Part shown: in pieces, positions 37,756 to 46,125 of the stretch
How positions within the stretch are numbered: the first letter of the stretch is position 1
Layout: each line of letters begins with the position of its first letter
The notes under the pieces: model-generated
Databases searched by the model: none
Seen by the model: the letters and a program-made list of their open reading frames with translations, nothing else
What the model was told of the DNA's origin: nothing
Program-made: the position numbers and the translations under genes
Source of the DNA: Micromonospora narathiwatensis
GTDB taxonomy: Bacteria; Actinomycetota; Actinomycetes; Mycobacteriales; Micromonosporaceae
Length of the DNA stretch: 64,000 bases
Direction of reading: 5' to 3'
Assembly: GCF_900089605.1 (NCBI RefSeq)
Contig: NZ_LT594324.1
Span: forward strand, 5,704,001 to 5,768,000

Positions 37756-39873
37756 TCAGCTGCCGATCGGGCCGCCGTCGAGGCGCCAGGTGACCACCAC
37801 GGCGGGCTTGGCGAAGTCGCCGTCCGGCCAGGTGGAGGCCGGGTTCTCCACCGTCGCACCGGTGATCTCGCCCGGGTGCTGCACCGCCACGAAGACCGAG
37901 CGGTTGTCCTTCGTGATGAACGGGCCGCAGGTCTCCGCGCCGTACGGCACGGTGAGGAACTGCTTCAGGTGGCCCCGCTCGGGCCCCTCCAGCGCGGTGG
38001 CGAAGAGGCCGTCGTTGCTGCCCAGGGCGTTGCCGTCGGTGGCGATCCAGAGGTTGCCGGTGGTGTCGAAGGCGACGTTGTCCGGGCAGGAGATCGGCGA
38101 GACCTTGCTCTTGTCGTACCCGGCGAAGTGGGTGGACGGGTCGGTCGGGTCGCCGCAGACGATCGGCAGCGACCAGGCGAAGGACTCGGCGGTGTTGTCG
38201 CCCCGGTCCTCGACCAGCTCCAGGATCTGCCCGTGCTTGTTGAGGTTGCGCGGGTTCGCCTCGTCGGCGGGCGCCTTGCCGGCCTTGCCCCGGTCGGTGT
38301 TGTTGGTCAGCGCCACGTACACCTTGCCGGTGAGCTCGCTCGGCTCGACGTCCTCCGGGCGGTCCATCTTGGTCGCGCCGACCTTGTCCGCGGCGAGACG
38401 GGTGAAGGTGAGCACGTCGGCCGCGGTCATCCCGTCGACGTACGAGCGGTTGCCGCTGACCAGCTTGATCCACCGGCCCCGGCCGTCGAATGCGCCGTCG
38501 GTGGGGAGCGTGCCGGTGCCGTCGATCTCGGCGGCGCTGTTCCCCTCCAGGGCGGCCACGTAGAGCGTGCCGGACTCCAGCAGGGTCAGGTTGTGCCGGC
38601 GGGCGACCGTGGAACTGCCCGACATGAACTTCTTGTCCGAGACGAACTTGTAGAGGTAGTCGAACCGCTCGTCGTCGCCCATGTACGCGACCACGCGGCC
38701 GTCCTTCGCCACGATCACGTTGGCGCCCTCGTGCTTGAACCGGCCCAGCGCGGTGTGCTTGCGCGGCTTGCTGTCCGGGTCGAACGGGTCGATCTCGACG
38801 ATCCAGCCGAACCGGTGCGCCTCGTTGGGGTGCTTCGCCAGGTCGACGCGCTCGTCGGCGCGGTCCCACTTGCGGCTGCCGCTCGGGTAGCGCACGTCGG
38901 TCGGGATGCCGTACCGGGCCAGCTTCGGCTTCAGCGCCTCCGGCGCAGCGTCGCCGCCGACGAAGTACTGGTTGAAGTTCTCCTCGCCGGAGAGCACGGT
39001 GCCCCACGGGGTGACCCCGCCGGCGCAGTTGTTCAACGTGCCGATCACCGTACGACCCTTCGGGTCGGCGGCGGTGCACAGCCAGGCCGAGCCGGCGGCC
39101 GGACCGGTCAGCTCGAACTTCGTGGCCAGCGCGGTCACCCGCCGGTTGTACCTGCGGCCGTTGCGTACCGGCCGCCACTGCCCGGTGCTCTCCACCCGCT
39201 CCAACTCGACCACGGACATGCCGTGCGCGGCCATCGCCACCCGCAGCTGCTCCACCGAGAGCGCGTCCAGGCCGGTGAAGCCGGGGAACATCAGGTCCTC
39301 GTTGGTGTACTCGTGGTTGACCACGAGCAGCGCCCGCTTCCGGTCGATCGGCAGCACGCCGACGAAGTCGTTGTTGTAGCCGAACTGCTTGGCCTGGGCG
39401 GCGGCGGTCTGGCCGTGCACCCGGAACTCGGGCGCGTCCGGGACGACCGGGTCACCCCACTTGATCACGACCGCGTGGTCGTACCCGTTCGGAACGACCA
39501 GGGTGTCGAGCCGGTTCGGCGGGATCGGCTTGAAGGTCAGCGCGCCGCTGCCCACCCCGCCCGTCGGCGTGCCGGCCCCGGCGGCGCCGGGAACGGCCGG
39601 GGCGGCGGGCGCGGCGGCGGCCGGGGCCGCGCCGGCCAGAGCACCCGCGACGGTGCCGCCGAAGCCGAGGACCAGGGCGCCGACCGCGCCGGCCCGGACC
39701 ACCCCTCGGCGGGAGACCTCGGCCTCGACCAGGTCGCCGAAGTACGGGTTGTCCGACGGGTTCGGCACCGGGTGGTCGCACGCGTTGCCGCAGCGGTACA
39801 GGCAGGTCATGGCGTCGCGGCTGCCGTGGCGGGTGGCACCCAGCAACGGGAGCAGCCGGGGACGGTCGCTCAT
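37756..39873 (-). CDS. PhoX-family (DUF839) secreted alkaline phosphatase
   Basis: A 705-residue Tat-exported phosphatase. ATG 39873 has AGGAGG six bases upstream. A short N-terminal segment with CLYRCGNACDH precedes the twin-arginine signal S54-R-R-G-V-V at 54-59, as in actinobacterial PhoX relatives where the Tat signal is internal. The catalytic domain contains NHEYTNEDLMFPGF, GTVLSGEENFNQYF, GWIVEIDPFDP and CPDNVAFDTTGNLWIATDGN, the calcium/iron-binding propeller motifs of the family. A PHO box lies upstream (39969-39990), so phosphate control by PhoP is expected. It is divergent from an ECF sigma factor. Confidence 0.9.
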   Translation of the reverse strand: MSDRPRLLPLLGATRHGSRDAMTCLYRCGNACDHPVPNPSDNPYFGDLVEAEVSRRGVVRAGAVGALVLGFGGTVAGALAGAAPAAAAPAAPAVPGAAGAGTPTGGVGSGALTFKPIPPNRLDTLVVPNGYDHAVVIKWGDPVVPDAPEFRVHGQTAAAQAKQFGYNNDFVGVLPIDRKRALLVVNHEYTNEDLMFPGFTGLDALSVEQLRVAMAAHGMSVVELERVESTGQWRPVRNGRRYNRRVTALATKFELTGPAAGSAWLCTAADPKGRTVIGTLNNCAGGVTPWGTVLSGEENFNQYFVGGDAAPEALKPKLARYGIPTDVRYPSGSRKWDRADERVDLAKHPNEAHRFGWIVEIDPFDPDSKPRKHTALGRFKHEGANVIVAKDGRVVAYMGDDERFDYLYKFVSDKKFMSGSSTVARRHNLTLLESGTLYVAALEGNSAAEIDGTGTLPTDGAFDGRGRWIKLVSGNRSYVDGMTAADVLTFTRLAADKVGATKMDRPEDVEPSELTGKVYVALTNNTDRGKAGKAPADEANPRNLNKHGQILELVEDRGDNTAESFAWSLPIVCGDPTDPSTHFAGYDKSKVSPISCPDNVAFDTTGNLWIATDGNALGSNDGLFATALEGPERGHLKQFLTVPYGAETCGPFITKDNRSVFVAVQHPGEITGATVENPASTWPDGDFAKPAVVVTWRLDGGPIGS

Positions 39874-39968
39874 GGAGGGCCTCCTGATAGGACGTCGGTG
39901 GCAGGCCGCGGAGCGCCCGCCGGCGTACGGGGCGGAGGCTGCCAGGGCACGGTGAGCTGCGGCCGGCA

Positions 39969-39990
39969 CGGACGTGAACCGGATGTGAAC
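39969..39990 (-). promoter_or_regulatory. PHO box: two 11-bp direct repeats
   Basis: On the minus strand, GTTCACATCCG is followed directly by GTTCACGTCCG: two 11-base units in phase, differing at one base. This matches the actinomycete PhoP binding pattern (GTTCACC-like heptamers every 11 bases). It lies 96-117 bases before the phosphatase start. A looser GTTCAG unit lies further up, near 40010. Confidence 0.75.
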
Positions 39991-40087
39991 ACCCGCGCGG
40001 CGAGCCGGGCTGAACCGAACGGCTCCGTCGCGCGTATCCCTCGGCGAAGGCACGCTGGACTCGCCGTACGGGAGCGAGGAGACCGTC

Positions 40088-40603
40088 ATCAGCGACCACG
40101 ACGCCCAACTGCTGCGCGCGCTGCACGACGAACACGCCGACGCGCTCTACGCGCACGCCCTGCGGCTGGTCAACGGCGACCGGTCGCGCGCCGAGGACCT
40201 GGTGCAGGAGACGCTGCTCCGGGCCTGGCGGCACCCCGAGGCGCTGGATCCGCGCCGGGGCTCGATCCGGGCCTGGCTGTTCACCACCGCGCGGAACCTG
40301 GCCATCGACGCCTGGCGGCGCCGCTCCACCCGGATCGGTGAGGTCTACACCGACGAGCTGCCGGAGCCCGCCGAGACGGTCGACGAGGCGGAGCGCGCGG
40401 TGGAGGCGTGGACCGTCGCCGAGGCGCTGAACCGGCTCAGCCCGACCCACCGCGAGGTGCTGATCGAGTGCTTCTACCAGGGGCGGTCGGTGGCGGAGGC
40501 CGCGGCCCGGCTGGGCGTGCCGCCGGGCACGGTGAAGTCGCGCACCCACTACGCGCTGCGCTCACTACGGCTGGTGCTGGCCGAGATGGGGGTGACCGGA
40601 TGA
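40088..40603 (+). CDS. ECF-type RNA polymerase sigma factor (start codon unclear)
   Basis: About 171 residues. Sigma region 2 includes LYAHALRLVNGDRSRAEDLVQETLLRAWRHP, and region 4 LSPTHREVLIECFYQGRSVAEAAARLGVPPGTVKSRTHYALRSL. The first in-frame ATG or GTG is at 40202, which would delete most of region 2.1, so translation must start earlier. GAGGAG at 40076-40081 stands six bases before ATC 40088, giving ISDHDAQLLRALHDEHAD. Either ATC is the start, a CTG further up is used (40055), or a base was misread. The TGA overlaps the anti-sigma ATG. It resembles the SigK-type group paired with zinc-finger anti-sigma factors. Confidence 0.82.
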   Translation: MSDHDAQLLRALHDEHADALYAHALRLVNGDRSRAEDLVQETLLRAWRHPEALDPRRGSIRAWLFTTARNLAIDAWRRRSTRIGEVYTDELPEPAETVDEAERAVEAWTVAEALNRLSPTHREVLIECFYQGRSVAEAAARLGVPPGTVKSRTHYALRSLRLVLAEMGVTG

Positions 40604-41289
40604 CCCGCTGCGAGTTCGCGTACGACGACGGCGCGTACGTGCTGGGCGCCCTCGCCCCCGCCGAACGGGCCGCCTACGAGCGGCATCTGGCCGGCTGCGC
40701 CGACTGCCGCGAGGCGGTGGCCGAGATCGCCGTGCTGCCCGGCCTGCTGGGGCGGCTCGACCCGGCCGGGCTGGAACAGTTCCTGCCGTCGGCGGCGGAG
40801 ACCTCCCGGGTGCCCGCGCTGCTCGACGCCGCGCGGAGGCAACGGCGTCGCGAGCGGTCCCGGTCCCGGCGAAGGTACGCGCTGACCGCGCTCGCCGCGG
40901 CCGTCCTCGCCGTGCTGGTCGGGGTCGGCGGGGTGGCCCTGCTCCGTCCGTCGGCCCCGTCGGCCCCGCCGGTGCCCCTGGCCGCGATGCGCCCGGTCGC
41001 CGGCCCGGTCCCGGTGCACGCCGAGATCGGGCTGACCGCCGCCGACTGGGGCACCGAGGTCACCATGCGCTGCGGGTACGACCGGCAGGCGGGGCACCGC
41101 GAGGCGTACACCTTCCGGCTGGTGGCGCACGGCCCGGACGGCGCGACGGAGCAGATCGGCTCCTGGCTGGCCGCGCCCGGCGACGACCTGCGGTTCACCG
41201 GCGCCACCCGGTTCACCCGGGGTGAGCTGGTCCGTCTCGAACTGCTACGCGCCGACGGGACCCCCGTCCTCGCCTACGACGTCCGCTGA
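40600..41289 (+). CDS. Membrane-bound zinc-finger anti-sigma factor
   Basis: A 229-residue protein. The N-terminal anti-sigma domain has the zinc motif HLAGCADC (H-x3-C-x2-C) at about residue 28. A single transmembrane helix follows a strongly basic RRQRRRERSRSRRR stretch at about residues 83-96. The extracytoplasmic part of about 120 residues is beta-rich with no catalytic motif. ATG 40600 overlaps the sigma stop (ATGA), so the pair is coupled. It probably holds the sigma factor inactive until a signal acts on the outside domain. The divergent phosphatase is a candidate target. Confidence 0.88.
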   Translation: MTRCEFAYDDGAYVLGALAPAERAAYERHLAGCADCREAVAEIAVLPGLLGRLDPAGLEQFLPSAAETSRVPALLDAARRQRRRERSRSRRRYALTALAAAVLAVLVGVGGVALLRPSAPSAPPVPLAAMRPVAGPVPVHAEIGLTAADWGTEVTMRCGYDRQAGHREAYTFRLVAHGPDGATEQIGSWLAAPGDDLRFTGATRFTRGELVRLELLRADGTPVLAYDVR

Positions 41290-42216
41290 TCAGTGGGTCG
41301 GGGCGGGGACCGGGGTGGTGGCGGACCGCGCGGCGGCGCGGGTGCGGCGGGCGTTGCGCAGGGCGTCCGCGGTGAACACCACCAGGGCGAGCCAGACCAG
41401 GGCGAAGCCGGCCAGCCGGGCCGGCGGCATCGGCTCGTGGTAGATCAGCACCCCGCAGCCGAGCTGGAGGATCGGGCCGACGTACTGCAACATGCCGAGG
41501 GTGGACAGCGGCAGGCGGTTCGCCGCCCCGGCGAAGAGCAGCAGCGGGATCGCGGTGACCGCGCCGGCCAGCACCAGCAGCACGGTGTGCCCGGCGGAGA
41601 CCTGCCCGAACGTCGCCGCGCCGTCGCGGGTCAGCCAGCCCAGGTACGCCAGCGCCGGCAGCGCCAGCACCGCCGACTCGACGAAGAGCCCCTCGGCGGC
41701 GGGCAGCGCCAGCCGCTTCTTGACCAGGCCGTACCCGGCGAAGCTGAAGGCCAGCACGAGCGCCAGGTAGGGCGGCCGGCCGTAGTCGACGGTCAGCACC
41801 GCCACGGCGAGGCCGCCCACGCCGAGCGCCGCCCACTGCGCCGGGCGCAGCCGCTCGCGTAGCAGGAAGACCCCGATCAGCACGATGACCAGCGGGTTGA
41901 TGAAGTAGCCGAGGGCGGTTTCCACCACCCGGTCGGAGTTCACCCCGTAGATGTAGGTGCCCCAGTTCACGGCGATCAACGCGGCGGCCGCGCCGACGGC
42001 GGCGAGCGCCCGGGGCCGTCGGGCCAGCGCCCGCAGGAAGCCGATGTTGCGCATCGCGGCCAGCACGAGGGCCACGAACACCACCGACCAGACGATCCGG
42101 TGGGCGAGGATCTCCACCGGCCCGGCCGGCCGGAGCAGTTTCAGGTAGATCGGGAAGAAACCCCAGATCAGGTACGCGCCGAGGCCGTACAGGTAACCGA
42201 GGCGGGTCTGGTTCAC
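41290..42216 (-). CDS. rarD: RarD-type EamA-family permease
   Basis: A 308-residue membrane protein with ten predicted helices in two EamA repeats. RarD-specific blocks: LYGLGAYLIWGFFPIYLKLL, EILAHRIVWS, NWGTYIYGVNSDRVVETALGYFINPL and LQYVGPILQL. GTG 42216 overlaps the TGA of the upstream acetyltransferase (GTGA), which fixes the start. RarD proteins are linked by name to chloramphenicol resistance, but the substrate is unknown. The stop abuts the anti-sigma stop; the two genes are convergent with no gap. Confidence 0.9.
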   Translation of the reverse strand: MNQTRLGYLYGLGAYLIWGFFPIYLKLLRPAGPVEILAHRIVWSVVFVALVLAAMRNIGFLRALARRPRALAAVGAAAALIAVNWGTYIYGVNSDRVVETALGYFINPLVIVLIGVFLLRERLRPAQWAALGVGGLAVAVLTVDYGRPPYLALVLAFSFAGYGLVKKRLALPAAEGLFVESAVLALPALAYLGWLTRDGAATFGQVSAGHTVLLVLAGAVTAIPLLLFAGAANRLPLSTLGMLQYVGPILQLGCGVLIYHEPMPPARLAGFALVWLALVVFTADALRNARRTRAAARSATTPVPAPTH

Positions 42217-42701
42217 GGCTCCACAGTAAGTGGTGAAGCGGCCCCCTGCTCCTTTCCGGTGACCGGCGTCACCCGCGCGTCGAGCTGCATCCACTGGCCC
42301 GGCTCAACCGGGGTGAAGCCGACCTTGGCGTACACCCCGTGCGCGTCGGCGGTGGCCAGCACGACGCGGCGTACGCCCAGCTCGGCCAGGTGGTCGCGGA
42401 CCGCGCCGGCCAGCCAGGTGCCCAGCCCCAGACCCCGGGCGGTCCGGTCCACGTAGACGTCGCAGAGCCAGGCGAAGGTGGCCCGGTCGGTGACCACCCG
42501 CGCCACCGCCACCTGCTGCCCGTCGCCCGGCCGGTAGACGCCGAAACCGAGCGAGCCGGCGAAGGCCCGCTCGACCGTCTCCCGCTCCCGCCCGATCGCC
42601 CAGTACGCGTCCGTGGCGAGCCAGCGGTGCACCCGGTCGAGGTCGAGCCGCGCCGGATCGGTGCTGAGCTGGTAGCCGTCGGGGCGGGTCAGGGTGAACA
42701 C
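42213..42701 (-). CDS. GNAT-family N-acetyltransferase
   Basis: A 162-residue acetyl-CoA-dependent acetyltransferase. The CoA loop is the R-G-L-G-L-G-T-W segment (residues about 92-99), and ATADAHGVYAKVGF forms the last strand and helix. GTG 42701 is chosen because TAGCGT stands seven bases upstream, matching the leaderless pattern at other genes here, and gives FTLTRPDGYQLS; GTG 42710 is the alternative. Substrate unknown. It is translationally coupled to rarD. Confidence 0.85.
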   Translation of the reverse strand: MFTLTRPDGYQLSTDPARLDLDRVHRWLATDAYWAIGRERETVERAFAGSLGFGVYRPGDGQQVAVARVVTDRATFAWLCDVYVDRTARGLGLGTWLAGAVRDHLAELGVRRVVLATADAHGVYAKVGFTPVEPGQWMQLDARVTPVTGKEQGAASPLTVEP

Positions 42702-42708
42702 CCCTGCC

Positions 42709-42714
42709 ACGCTA
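42709..42714 (-). promoter_or_regulatory. TAGCGT -10 box upstream of the acetyltransferase gene
   Basis: On the minus strand TAGCGT is followed by seven bases and GTG 42701. Confidence 0.4.
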
Positions 42715-42743
42715 GTGCCGGTCTCCCCGCCCCTCACCAGCCA

Positions 42744-42778
42744 ATTCCCGCCCACTGGCCTGACCGGTGGGCGGGAAT
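42744..42778 (-). terminator. Stem-loop after the 4-TM protein gene
   Basis: ATTCCCGCCCACTGG pairs with its complement 42764-42778 (one wobble) around CCTGA. It lies 17 bases past the stop at 42795. Confidence 0.65.
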
Positions 42779-42794
42779 CGGCGGGTGTAGCCGG

Positions 42795-43181
42795 TCAGTC
42801 GCGGTCGAGGACGGTGCCGAGGAGCCAGGTCACGATGCTGACGAGGAGTGCGCCCAGCACCGCGGCCGGCCAGAAGCCGTCCACGTGGAACGGCAGCCCG
42901 GCCTGACCGGCGATCCAGCTCGTCAGCAGGAAGAGCAGGCCGTTGACCACCAGTGCGATCAGGCCGAGAGTGAGCAGGTAGAAGCCGCAGCCGACCGTCT
43001 TGATGATCGGCTGGAGCACCGCGTTGACCACCCCGAAGATCGCCGCGACCAGCAACAGCGTGAGCACCTTGTCGGCGACCGTCTCGGCGTTCAGGGTGAT
43101 GCCCGAGATGAGCAGAGTGGCCAGCCAGAAGGCCACCGCCGTCGAGGCCAGCCTGATCAGAAGACCCTTCAGGAAATCCAT
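42795..43181 (-). CDS. Four-TM phage holin-family (Phage_holin_4_2) membrane protein
   Basis: A 128-residue protein with four hydrophobic helices (about 5-25, 40-58, 65-92 and 103-123) and the family segment VVNAVLQPIIKTVGCGFYLLTLGLI. ATG 43181 is clear from the family N terminus (MDFLKGLLIRL). Despite the family name these are chromosomal housekeeping membrane proteins; no phage gene is nearby. It follows eccE by 65 bases on the same strand and may be cotranscribed. Confidence 0.85.
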   Translation of the reverse strand: MDFLKGLLIRLASTAVAFWLATLLISGITLNAETVADKVLTLLLVAAIFGVVNAVLQPIIKTVGCGFYLLTLGLIALVVNGLLFLLTSWIAGQAGLPFHVDGFWPAAVLGALLVSIVTWLLGTVLDRD

Positions 43182-43246
43182 GGCCGGGATCGTGCCACGC
43201 TCCGTCCACCAGCGGAACCCGTGAAGATCGACGGATCGCGGCCGGA

Positions 43247-45055
43247 TCAGCGGCGGATCGGGCGCCCGACCAGTTGCGACTCGATCGGCGTCGGCGACAG
43301 CAGCGCCCAACGCAGCGCCCGGCGGTTCACCACGGCGACCATCTCGTCCCGGATCCGGGTGAGCCACTCCGCCGAGCCGCCCAGGCCCAGGGCCGCGCCG
43401 GCCAGCGCCGCCTCGCTCGGATCGAGCGGTTGCAGGATCGCCAGGTCGGCCCGGGCCAGCGCCGCCGTGTCGGCCGGGGTGAGCTCGTCCCGCACCACCA
43501 GGACGGATCGCCAGGCGGCGACCGGTCCCGCCTCCGGCGGCACCGGTCCGGCGTCGACCACCAGCAGCAACGGGTGCAGCGGCGAGCCCGACGCGCCGCC
43601 GACCGGCCGCCCGGGCGGGATCAGCGGCACCGCCCCGCCGGGGCCGCCCACACCGCGTACGAACGGCTCCCACGCCCGTGGCCGGGTGGTCTGCACCACC
43701 ACCCGAGCGCCCAGCGCCAGCGCCCGCAGCGCCATGAGCTGCGCGGCGCGTACCCCGCCGACCAGCAGCAGCCGGGTCGTCCCAGGGCGGAAGAGGCGTA
43801 CGGTCACCGGGCCGCCCTGCCGGTTGGCGCCCACCATCAGGCCGGACTCGCCGAGGTCGAGTTCCAGCGTGTCCAGCTCGGCCGGGGCCGGCGTGGTCGT
43901 GGCCCGGGCCGCCGCCAGCGGCAGGGTGGCGGCCAGGCCGGCCAGTTGTTCGCCGTCGAGCCGGCGGATCTCCGCGCCGAGGTCGCCGGTGAGCCGGCGC
44001 AGCGCCCGCTCGGCGGCGGACAGCTCCACGGCGGTCCCGGCGGCCAGGCGTACGGTCAGCTCGGCCGGGACCGGCGCGGTGTCGGCGCCGGCGCGCGGAC
44101 CGACACTGAGCGAGACGGTGGTGGCGGTGGCCGGCAGGGCGAGCAGTCCGGGCACCAGCCGCCGCCCCGCGTCGGTACGCGGATCCGGCCAGCGCCGCAG
44201 CCGCCAGGTGGCCTGCGCCAGCCCGCCCACCGCCAGCGCCGACCAGGTCTCGCGCACCGGCGCGCCGGCGTCGTGGTGGGCCAGCTCGGCGATCACCCGG
44301 AGTGCCGCCGCCCCGCCCAGCGGCCGGCCGGTCAGCGGGCCGAGCCGGCGGACGATCCGCCGTACCGTGCCGGAGAGGGCCCGGCGCAGCTCCTCGTCCG
44401 ACCAGCCGTCGGCCCGCAGCACCCGGACGGCCAGCACCGCTCGGGCCCGGCCCGCCAGCCGCCCGTCGGTGAGCTGACGGTACGACGCCCCGGCCGCGCC
44501 CACGGCGACGGCCGGCGCCGGAGCGGGGGAGGCGGAGAGCAGCAGCTGGAGCCGGACCGGGGGGCTCTCCGGGGCCGGCGGCGGCAGCAGGGTCCGTGGC
44601 GCGGGAAGGGCCTGCGGGCCGTCGCCGAGCAGGTCGCCGGGGTCGCCGATCTCCAGCAGCGCGGTCATCCCGCCGGCGTCGTCGACCACGGCGGCCGGCT
44701 CGCCGGCGAGGTCCGCCGGACGCACGGTCGCCCCGGGAGCCGCCAGTTCCAGCACCGCACCCGCCCCGGAGGCCGCCGGCAGCGACCGCCGGCGGGTCAG
44801 GTGTGCCAGCCCCACCGGCAGCCACTCGTAGAGCCACCAGCCGCGGAACCGCACCCAGGCGGCGGGCAGCAGCAGCGCCGCCGACAGCGCGGCGGCCACG
44901 GTGGCCACCGCTCCCCGGCCGACGGCCGCGGCCAGCAGCGCCACCGCGACCTGCGCCGCCGCCACCTGTCCCGCGCGTACGCCGGGGACGGGACGGGTCC
45001 ACTGCGGTGGGCGCCCGGAGGTCGGCGCCGGCCGCCCGGAAGTGGTCGCCGTCAC
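43247..45055 (-). CDS. eccE: Type VII secretion protein EccE
   Basis: A membrane component of the ESX/T7SS core. It has 602 residues from GTG 45055, which has GGAGGAGG just upstream. Two N-terminal helices (about 30-50 and 54-72) end in FRGWWLYEWLPVGL, typical of EccE. The rest is cytoplasmic: LTDGRLAGRARAVLAVRVLRA, then APVRETWSALAVGGLAQATWRLR. The C-terminal third (from GVRAAQLMALRALALGARVVVQTTRP) looks like a degenerate nucleotide-binding fold. EccB, EccC and EccD are not in the window. It is divergent from the WXG100 genes. Confidence 0.85.
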   Translation of the reverse strand: MTATTSGRPAPTSGRPPQWTRPVPGVRAGQVAAAQVAVALLAAAVGRGAVATVAAALSAALLLPAAWVRFRGWWLYEWLPVGLAHLTRRRSLPAASGAGAVLELAAPGATVRPADLAGEPAAVVDDAGGMTALLEIGDPGDLLGDGPQALPAPRTLLPPPAPESPPVRLQLLLSASPAPAPAVAVGAAGASYRQLTDGRLAGRARAVLAVRVLRADGWSDEELRRALSGTVRRIVRRLGPLTGRPLGGAAALRVIAELAHHDAGAPVRETWSALAVGGLAQATWRLRRWPDPRTDAGRRLVPGLLALPATATTVSLSVGPRAGADTAPVPAELTVRLAAGTAVELSAAERALRRLTGDLGAEIRRLDGEQLAGLAATLPLAAARATTTPAPAELDTLELDLGESGLMVGANRQGGPVTVRLFRPGTTRLLLVGGVRAAQLMALRALALGARVVVQTTRPRAWEPFVRGVGGPGGAVPLIPPGRPVGGASGSPLHPLLLVVDAGPVPPEAGPVAAWRSVLVVRDELTPADTAALARADLAILQPLDPSEAALAGAALGLGGSAEWLTRIRDEMVAVVNRRALRWALLSPTPIESQLVGRPIRR

Positions 45056-45275
45056 CGCGCCTCCTCCGCCTGTTCGTCGCGTGACGTTGGCGTGGCACAT
45101 CGTAAGCCTTCGTTGTCCACAGGGGAGCGGAGGGGGTAGCACAACCGGAGTCGGACGACTACCGTCAGCGACGAGTTCCGCCGAGTGCGCGCCGCACCCA
45201 TCCCCCCAGATCCGGATCGCGCCCGGCGAGTCCACGGTGGTCGTTCCCGCGACCAGCCACGACCGAGGAGACGAG

Positions 45276-45605
45276 GTGACGTCCCGGGTGTCCCAGACCC
45301 AGGCAGAAGCCGCGGTGATGCAGCAGACCGCCGCGAGGTTCGAGCAGGTGGACCAGTCGTTGCAGAGCATGCTCAGCGGCCTGATGGCCGAGCTGGAGGT
45401 GTTGCAGCAGGCCTGGCGTGGCGCCGGTGGGCGCTCGTTCGAGCAGGTGAAGCAACAGTGGGCGCAGGACCAGGCGACGCTGCAGCGCGCCCTGCGCGAG
45501 ACGGCCACCGCGATCCGCACCGCCGGAACGCAGTACGACGTCTCGGACACCGAGGCCGCCGGCCGGGTCGCCGGCACCCACCGCGGCATCCAGCTGCCGC
45601 TCTGA
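45276..45605 (+). CDS. WXG100 (Esx) type VII secretion substrate 1
   Basis: A 109-residue helical hairpin protein. The turn motif is W47-R-G49 (AWRGAGG). The C-terminal export signal YDVSD (Y87-x3-D91) matches the Y-x3-D/E rule. GTG 45276 has GAGGAG five bases upstream; the open frame further left is antisense to eccE. It pairs with the next gene, as EsxB/EsxA heterodimers do, and is probably exported through the T7SS. Confidence 0.92.
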   Translation: MTSRVSQTQAEAAVMQQTAARFEQVDQSLQSMLSGLMAELEVLQQAWRGAGGRSFEQVKQQWAQDQATLQRALRETATAIRTAGTQYDVSDTEAAGRVAGTHRGIQLPL

Positions 45606-45623
45606 CCGGGAAGGACGGATCCG

Positions 45624-45917
45624 ATGGACCACGGTGTGCTGGTCGTCAACTTCGCCGCGTTGCAACAGGCCGGCGCGGACATCCAGAAGGCGCTGAACAC
45701 CCTCGACAGCCAGCTCGGGCAGCTCGAACGGGACGCCGCGCCGCTGGTCGCGAGCTGGGCCGGCGAGGCCCGCCAGGCGTACGAGCAGCGGCAGGCGCGG
45801 TGGCGGGCCGCCTCGCAGGACCTGCAGGCCATGCTGCGTGACATCAAGCTCGCGGTGGAGGACTCCGCCGCCGACTACCTCGACACCGAGAAGCGGAACG
45901 CCAACCTGTTCCAGTAG
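45624..45917 (+). CDS. WXG100 (Esx) type VII secretion substrate 2
   Basis: A 97-residue partner of the preceding protein. The turn motif is W45-A-G47 and the C-terminal signal Y85-L-D-T-E89. The chain starts HGVLVVNFAALQQAGADIQ and ends KRNANLFQ. An 18-base gap with GGAAGGA precedes the ATG. Both Esx proteins carry a Y-x3-D/E motif, so either could bind the EccC ATPase. Confidence 0.92.
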   Translation: MDHGVLVVNFAALQQAGADIQKALNTLDSQLGQLERDAAPLVASWAGEARQAYEQRQARWRAASQDLQAMLRDIKLAVEDSAADYLDTEKRNANLFQ

Positions 45918-45935
45918 TCGCCACCGCCCGCGCGT

Positions 45936-45986
45936 CCAGATCCGCACAGCCACCCGGCCACGGCCTTCACGGTTGTGCGGATCTGG
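45936..45986. terminator. Inverted repeat between the Esx genes and mycosin
   Basis: CCAGATCCGCACA (45936-45948) pairs exactly with TGTGCGGATCTGG (45974-45986), with extra pairing inside the 25-base loop. It lies 18 bases after the second Esx stop, between convergent genes. Confidence 0.65.
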
Positions 45987-46125
45987 AGGCGTGGTGCCCG
46001 GCAGGCCGGGCCGGCGGCGACCAGTCCCGGCACCGCTCGGCCGGGCTGTCGGGCGGCGGTCTCTCCCGGTCGTGGTCGCCCCGATGGTGCTCGACAAGCC
46101 GGCGACCCACGGCAGGGCCGGCGGG

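Noticed and set aside
37876..40341. 821-codon plus-strand open frame
   Set aside because: Antisense to the PhoX-type phosphatase; it has a Val/Gly/Arg-rich composition and no domain.
42795..43181. Prophage remnant suggested by the holin-family name
   Set aside because: No phage structural, integrase or lysin gene is near; this family is widespread in chromosomes.
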